Positions 25,073-26,718 of a stretch of 26,718 nt of DNA are shown here, one piece after another. The stretch's first letter is position 1. Every line of letters begins with the position of its first letter. Where the stretch lies: the NCBI GenBank assembly GCA_046729855.1, contig JBKPHM010000106.1, forward strand, positions 1-26,718. The letters are read 5' to 3'. The stretch comes from DATHSY01 sp046729855 (GTDB lineage: Bacteria; Actinomycetota; UBA4738; HRBIN12). Position numbers and translations under genes: made by a program. The notes beneath the pieces were generated by a model, which was not told where the DNA came from, did no database searches, and saw nothing but the letters and a program-made list of their open reading frames with translations.

Positions 25073-25135
25073 GCGAGAGTGGCGGAACCTGGTAGACGCG
25101 CCGGACTTGGGAGTACCAAACTCCTTCTCCGGCGA
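25073..25135 (+). pseudogene. 5' half of a tRNA-Leu-like gene
   Basis: GCGAGAG (25073-25079) could be the acceptor strand; TG then GCG-GAACCTGGTAGA-CGC is a textbook type II (Leu) D-arm with GGTAGACGCGC. CCGGA (25101-25105) could start the anticodon stem, but its partner TCCGG comes only at 25128-25132, leaving a 22-nt loop that contains its own hairpins (TTGG/CCAA, GGAGT/ACTCC). No T-arm or CTCTCGC acceptor partner is found before the insertion element. I read it as a truncated or disrupted tRNA gene; an intron-containing gene cannot be excluded. Confidence 0.45.
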
Positions 25136-25188
25136 GGCGCACAGCCTTCGGCAGCGAGGATACTCGGACGCGGTGACGTCCTACCGTT
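25136..25188. other. Hairpin-rich stretch between tRNA-like sequence and IS element
   Basis: Three small stems follow one another: GCC-TTC-GGC (25144-25152), CGAG-GATA-CTCG (25155-25166) and GGACG-CGGTGA-CGTCC (25166-25181). The last resembles a tRNA-Leu variable arm, and CTACCGTTC after it resembles the start of a T-arm, but the distances are wrong for one tRNA. No coding capacity was recognised. Confidence 0.3.
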
Positions 25189-25198
25189 CCTGTAAATG
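25189..25198 (+). repeat. IS256-type left inverted repeat
   Basis: CCTGTAAATG; exact complement of the right end. Confidence 0.7.
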
Positions 25199-25257
25199 AG
25201 AGGCGGCCTGAGCTTCAATTCGGATGACCGCAAAGTCGACCGAAAGGAGCCCAGGCC

Positions 25258-26538
25258 ATGAGGAGAGTAGCGCCCAGCACGATCGCGCGCGAGGAGATCG
25301 ACGAGCTGCTCGCCGGCGGCACCTCGCCAGAGACGAACATCCTGTCCGCGCTCGCCCAGCTCGGCGTGCGGTACGTCGTGCAGCAGGGTCTCGAGCAGGA
25401 GCAAGCCGATCACCTCGGCCGCGGCCGCTACGAGCGCGGCGCCGGGACGAGGGGCCTTCGAAACGGGTACGAGGACGCCACGCTTCGCACCGCCGAGGGC
25501 GGCATCGGGGTGAGGGTGCCGCAGGTGCGTGATGCCGAGGCGCCCTACCGCTCCAAGCTGATCGAGTTCCTGGCCGGCAACACCGAGGCCTTGGATCGCC
25601 TCGTCGTTGAGATGTACGCGCGGGGTCTGTCCACCCGCGACATCGAGGACGCCTTCCGGGGCCCCGACGGCGAGCTGCTGCTCTCGCGCACCGCGGTGAG
25701 CGAGATCACCGACCGCCTGTGGGAGGACTACCAGGCCTTCTGCGCCCGCGACCTTTCCCAGATCGACGTCGCCTACCTGTTTTGCGACGCGATCTTCGAG
25801 TCCCTTCGCCGCTACGGGGCCAAGGAGGCCGTCCTGGTCTGCTGGTGCATCACGACCTCCGGCCACAAGGTCCTGCTGCACCTGGCCGTGGGCGACAAGG
25901 AGTCCGAGCTCTGCTGGACCGAGTTCTTCCGTCACATGATCTCCCGGGGGCTTCGGGTCCCCACCTCGGTCACCGCCGACGGCGCGCCTGGGCTGATCAA
26001 CGCGATCGGGGTGTGCTTCAAGCACTCCCTGCGGATCCGCTGCTGGTTCCACCGCATGGGCAACATCCTGGCCAAGGTCCCCGAGGAGGCCCGGGCCGAG
26101 CTCGCCGCCCACCTGCGGGCGGTGCGCGACGCCGCGACGCCCGAGTCCGGACGCGCCGCCGCAACCGATCTGGTGAACCGGTTCGCCGATGCCTTCCCCG
26201 CCGCGGTCGCCTGCTTCACCGAGGACCTGGACGCCCTGCTTGGGCACCTGCGCCTGCCCGCCCGGCACCGCATCTTCTGTCGGACGACAAACCTCATCGA
26301 GCGCAGCTTCGAGGAGGAACGCCGGCGCACCAAGGTGATCCCTCGGTTCACCGACGAGCGCGCGGCGATGAAGCTCGTGTTCGCCTCGCTGATCCGCTGC
26401 TCGCAGCGATGGAACCGGGTGTCGATCACCGACATCGAACGTCACCAGCTCAAGCTGCTGCGGGCGGAGCTCAAGATCGACCCGCCGCCGAAGACCGAAG
26501 CAAAGGAGGATCGCTCGAGAAGAAGGAAGACCGCGTGA
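25258..26538 (+). CDS. IS256-family transposase
   Basis: A 426-residue DDE transposase (Mutator superfamily). The catalytic residues are in place: Asp177 in YLFCDAIFESLR, Asp241 in SVTADGAPGLINAI, and Glu348 in TTNLIERSFEEERRRTK. The C/W-H segment CWFHRMGNIL between the second Asp and the Glu is the family mark. The reading frame is intact from ATG (GAAAGGAGCC upstream) to stop, so the element may be active. It is bounded by inverted repeats at 25189 and 26560. Confidence 0.95.
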   Translation: MRRVAPSTIAREEIDELLAGGTSPETNILSALAQLGVRYVVQQGLEQEQADHLGRGRYERGAGTRGLRNGYEDATLRTAEGGIGVRVPQVRDAEAPYRSKLIEFLAGNTEALDRLVVEMYARGLSTRDIEDAFRGPDGELLLSRTAVSEITDRLWEDYQAFCARDLSQIDVAYLFCDAIFESLRRYGAKEAVLVCWCITTSGHKVLLHLAVGDKESELCWTEFFRHMISRGLRVPTSVTADGAPGLINAIGVCFKHSLRIRCWFHRMGNILAKVPEEARAELAAHLRAVRDAATPESGRAAATDLVNRFADAFPAAVACFTEDLDALLGHLRLPARHRIFCRTTNLIERSFEEERRRTKVIPRFTDERAAMKLVFASLIRCSQRWNRVSITDIERHQLKLLRAELKIDPPPKTEAKEDRSRRRKTA

Positions 26539-26550
26539 CCCAGGTCGCTG

Positions 26551-26560
26551 CATTTACAGG
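26551..26560 (-). repeat. IS256-type right inverted repeat
   Basis: CATTTACAGG; exact complement of the left end. Its TTA supplies the stop codon of the neighbouring transposase frame. Confidence 0.7.
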
Positions 26561-26718
26561 GAGCTCAGGACTTGACCCGGCGTCTGGCCCCCGAGAGATC
26601 CGTGCGGCCTGTTGAAGTTGTAGAAGTCCTCCCACTCCCTGAGACGCTCGTTGAACAGGCCGGTGTCGTCGATCACGACGCCGTCGAGCATCCGGTAGAA
26701 CTCCTCGGCGTCGATCCG
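26554..26718 (-). CDS. IS481-type integrase-core transposase, C-terminal part (truncated)
   Basis: The last 54 residues, running in from the right edge of the window, read RIDAEEFYRMLDGVVIDDTG, then EWEDFYNFNRPHGSLGGQTP. NRPHGSLGGQTP is the classic C-terminal motif of IS481/IS3-type integrase-core transposases. After GQVLSS the frame enters the IS256 inverted repeat and stops at its TAA, so the natural C-terminus seems to have been replaced by the insertion. The N-terminus lies outside the window. Confidence 0.75.
   Translation of the reverse strand, partial: RIDAEEFYRMLDGVVIDDTGLFNERLREWEDFYNFNRPHGSLGGQTPGQVLSSL

Larger units (their letters stand above)
25189..26560 (+). mobile_element. IS256-family insertion sequence
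   Basis: A complete-looking element of about 1.37 kb with one transposase gene. CCTGTAAATG at 25189-25198 is an exact inverted copy of CATTTACAGG at 26551-26560; further outward GTCCT (25178-25182) also pairs with AGGAC (26567-26571) at equal distance, so the repeat may extend. The right repeat begins 12 nt after the transposase stop. No matching 8-9 bp target duplication is found with either boundary, which suggests rearrangement after insertion. Confidence 0.8.

Noticed and set aside
25100..25188. Group I intron in tRNA-Leu
   Set aside because: The stretch is far too short for the conserved core and no core elements are recognisable.
25170..26580. Target-site duplication of the IS256 element
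   Set aside because: The 8-9 bp flanks differ for both the 10-bp and the extended repeat boundaries.

Overview
The window is GC-rich (roughly two thirds G+C by eye), gene-dense and almost wholly bacterial chromosomal core or accessory sequence. The fused E2-E1 2-oxoglutarate decarboxylase (Kgd type), the GntR/CUT1 sugar locus, the Gram-positive form of NagB, an ECF42 sigma factor with its DGPF partner, and several start codons sitting 6-8 nt after a TANNNT -10 box (leaderless transcripts) point to Actinomycetota, probably an environmental lineage. I cannot assign a genus.

Layout. 1-3412: a cupin at the left edge, a convergent phytoene-dehydrogenase-like FAD oxidoreductase, and divergently a lipase-maturation-factor membrane protein. 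3432-8576: kgd on the minus strand and, divergently, a stand-alone NuoF-like NADH/FMN/Fe-S protein. Their 192-bp spacer holds several GGAAC/GTTCC elements and a 7-bp inverted repeat. 8684-10623: ChaB-like, CBS-domain and two DinB-family proteins on the plus strand. 10620-18768: a carbohydrate locus with a minus-strand ABC importer operon (binding lipoprotein, two permeases, ATPase), a divergent GntR/UTRA regulator, then glucosamine-6-phosphate deaminase, a PfkB kinase and a GH4 6-phospho-beta-glucosidase in overlapping frames. 18909-21430: a cupredoxin lipoprotein, a frame-disrupted membrane LuxR-type regulator, a cytochrome P450 and a 50-residue membrane protein. 21464-23134: an ECF42 module (promoter match, DGPF/YCII protein, sigma factor with C-terminal extension). 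23150-24952: TrpS and an L,D-transpeptidase lipoprotein. 25073-26718: a tRNA-Leu-like 5' half, a complete IS256-family element and the C-terminal end of an IS481-type transposase running off the window.

How the genes may work together. The sugar locus reads as a PTS-independent amino-sugar disaccharide pathway: ABC import, phosphorylation by the PfkB kinase, cleavage by the GH4 enzyme, deamination of glucosamine-6-phosphate to fructose-6-phosphate, under a DasR/NagR-like regulator. No deacetylase is present in the window, so a chitosan-type (deacetylated) or mixed substrate is as likely as chitobiose. The ECF42 module carries a match to the promoter signature I recall for that group directly upstream of its DGPF gene, consistent with autoregulation; the sigma frame lacks an ordinary start codon. 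The right end is an insertion-sequence junction where a tRNA-like gene and another transposase both appear truncated.
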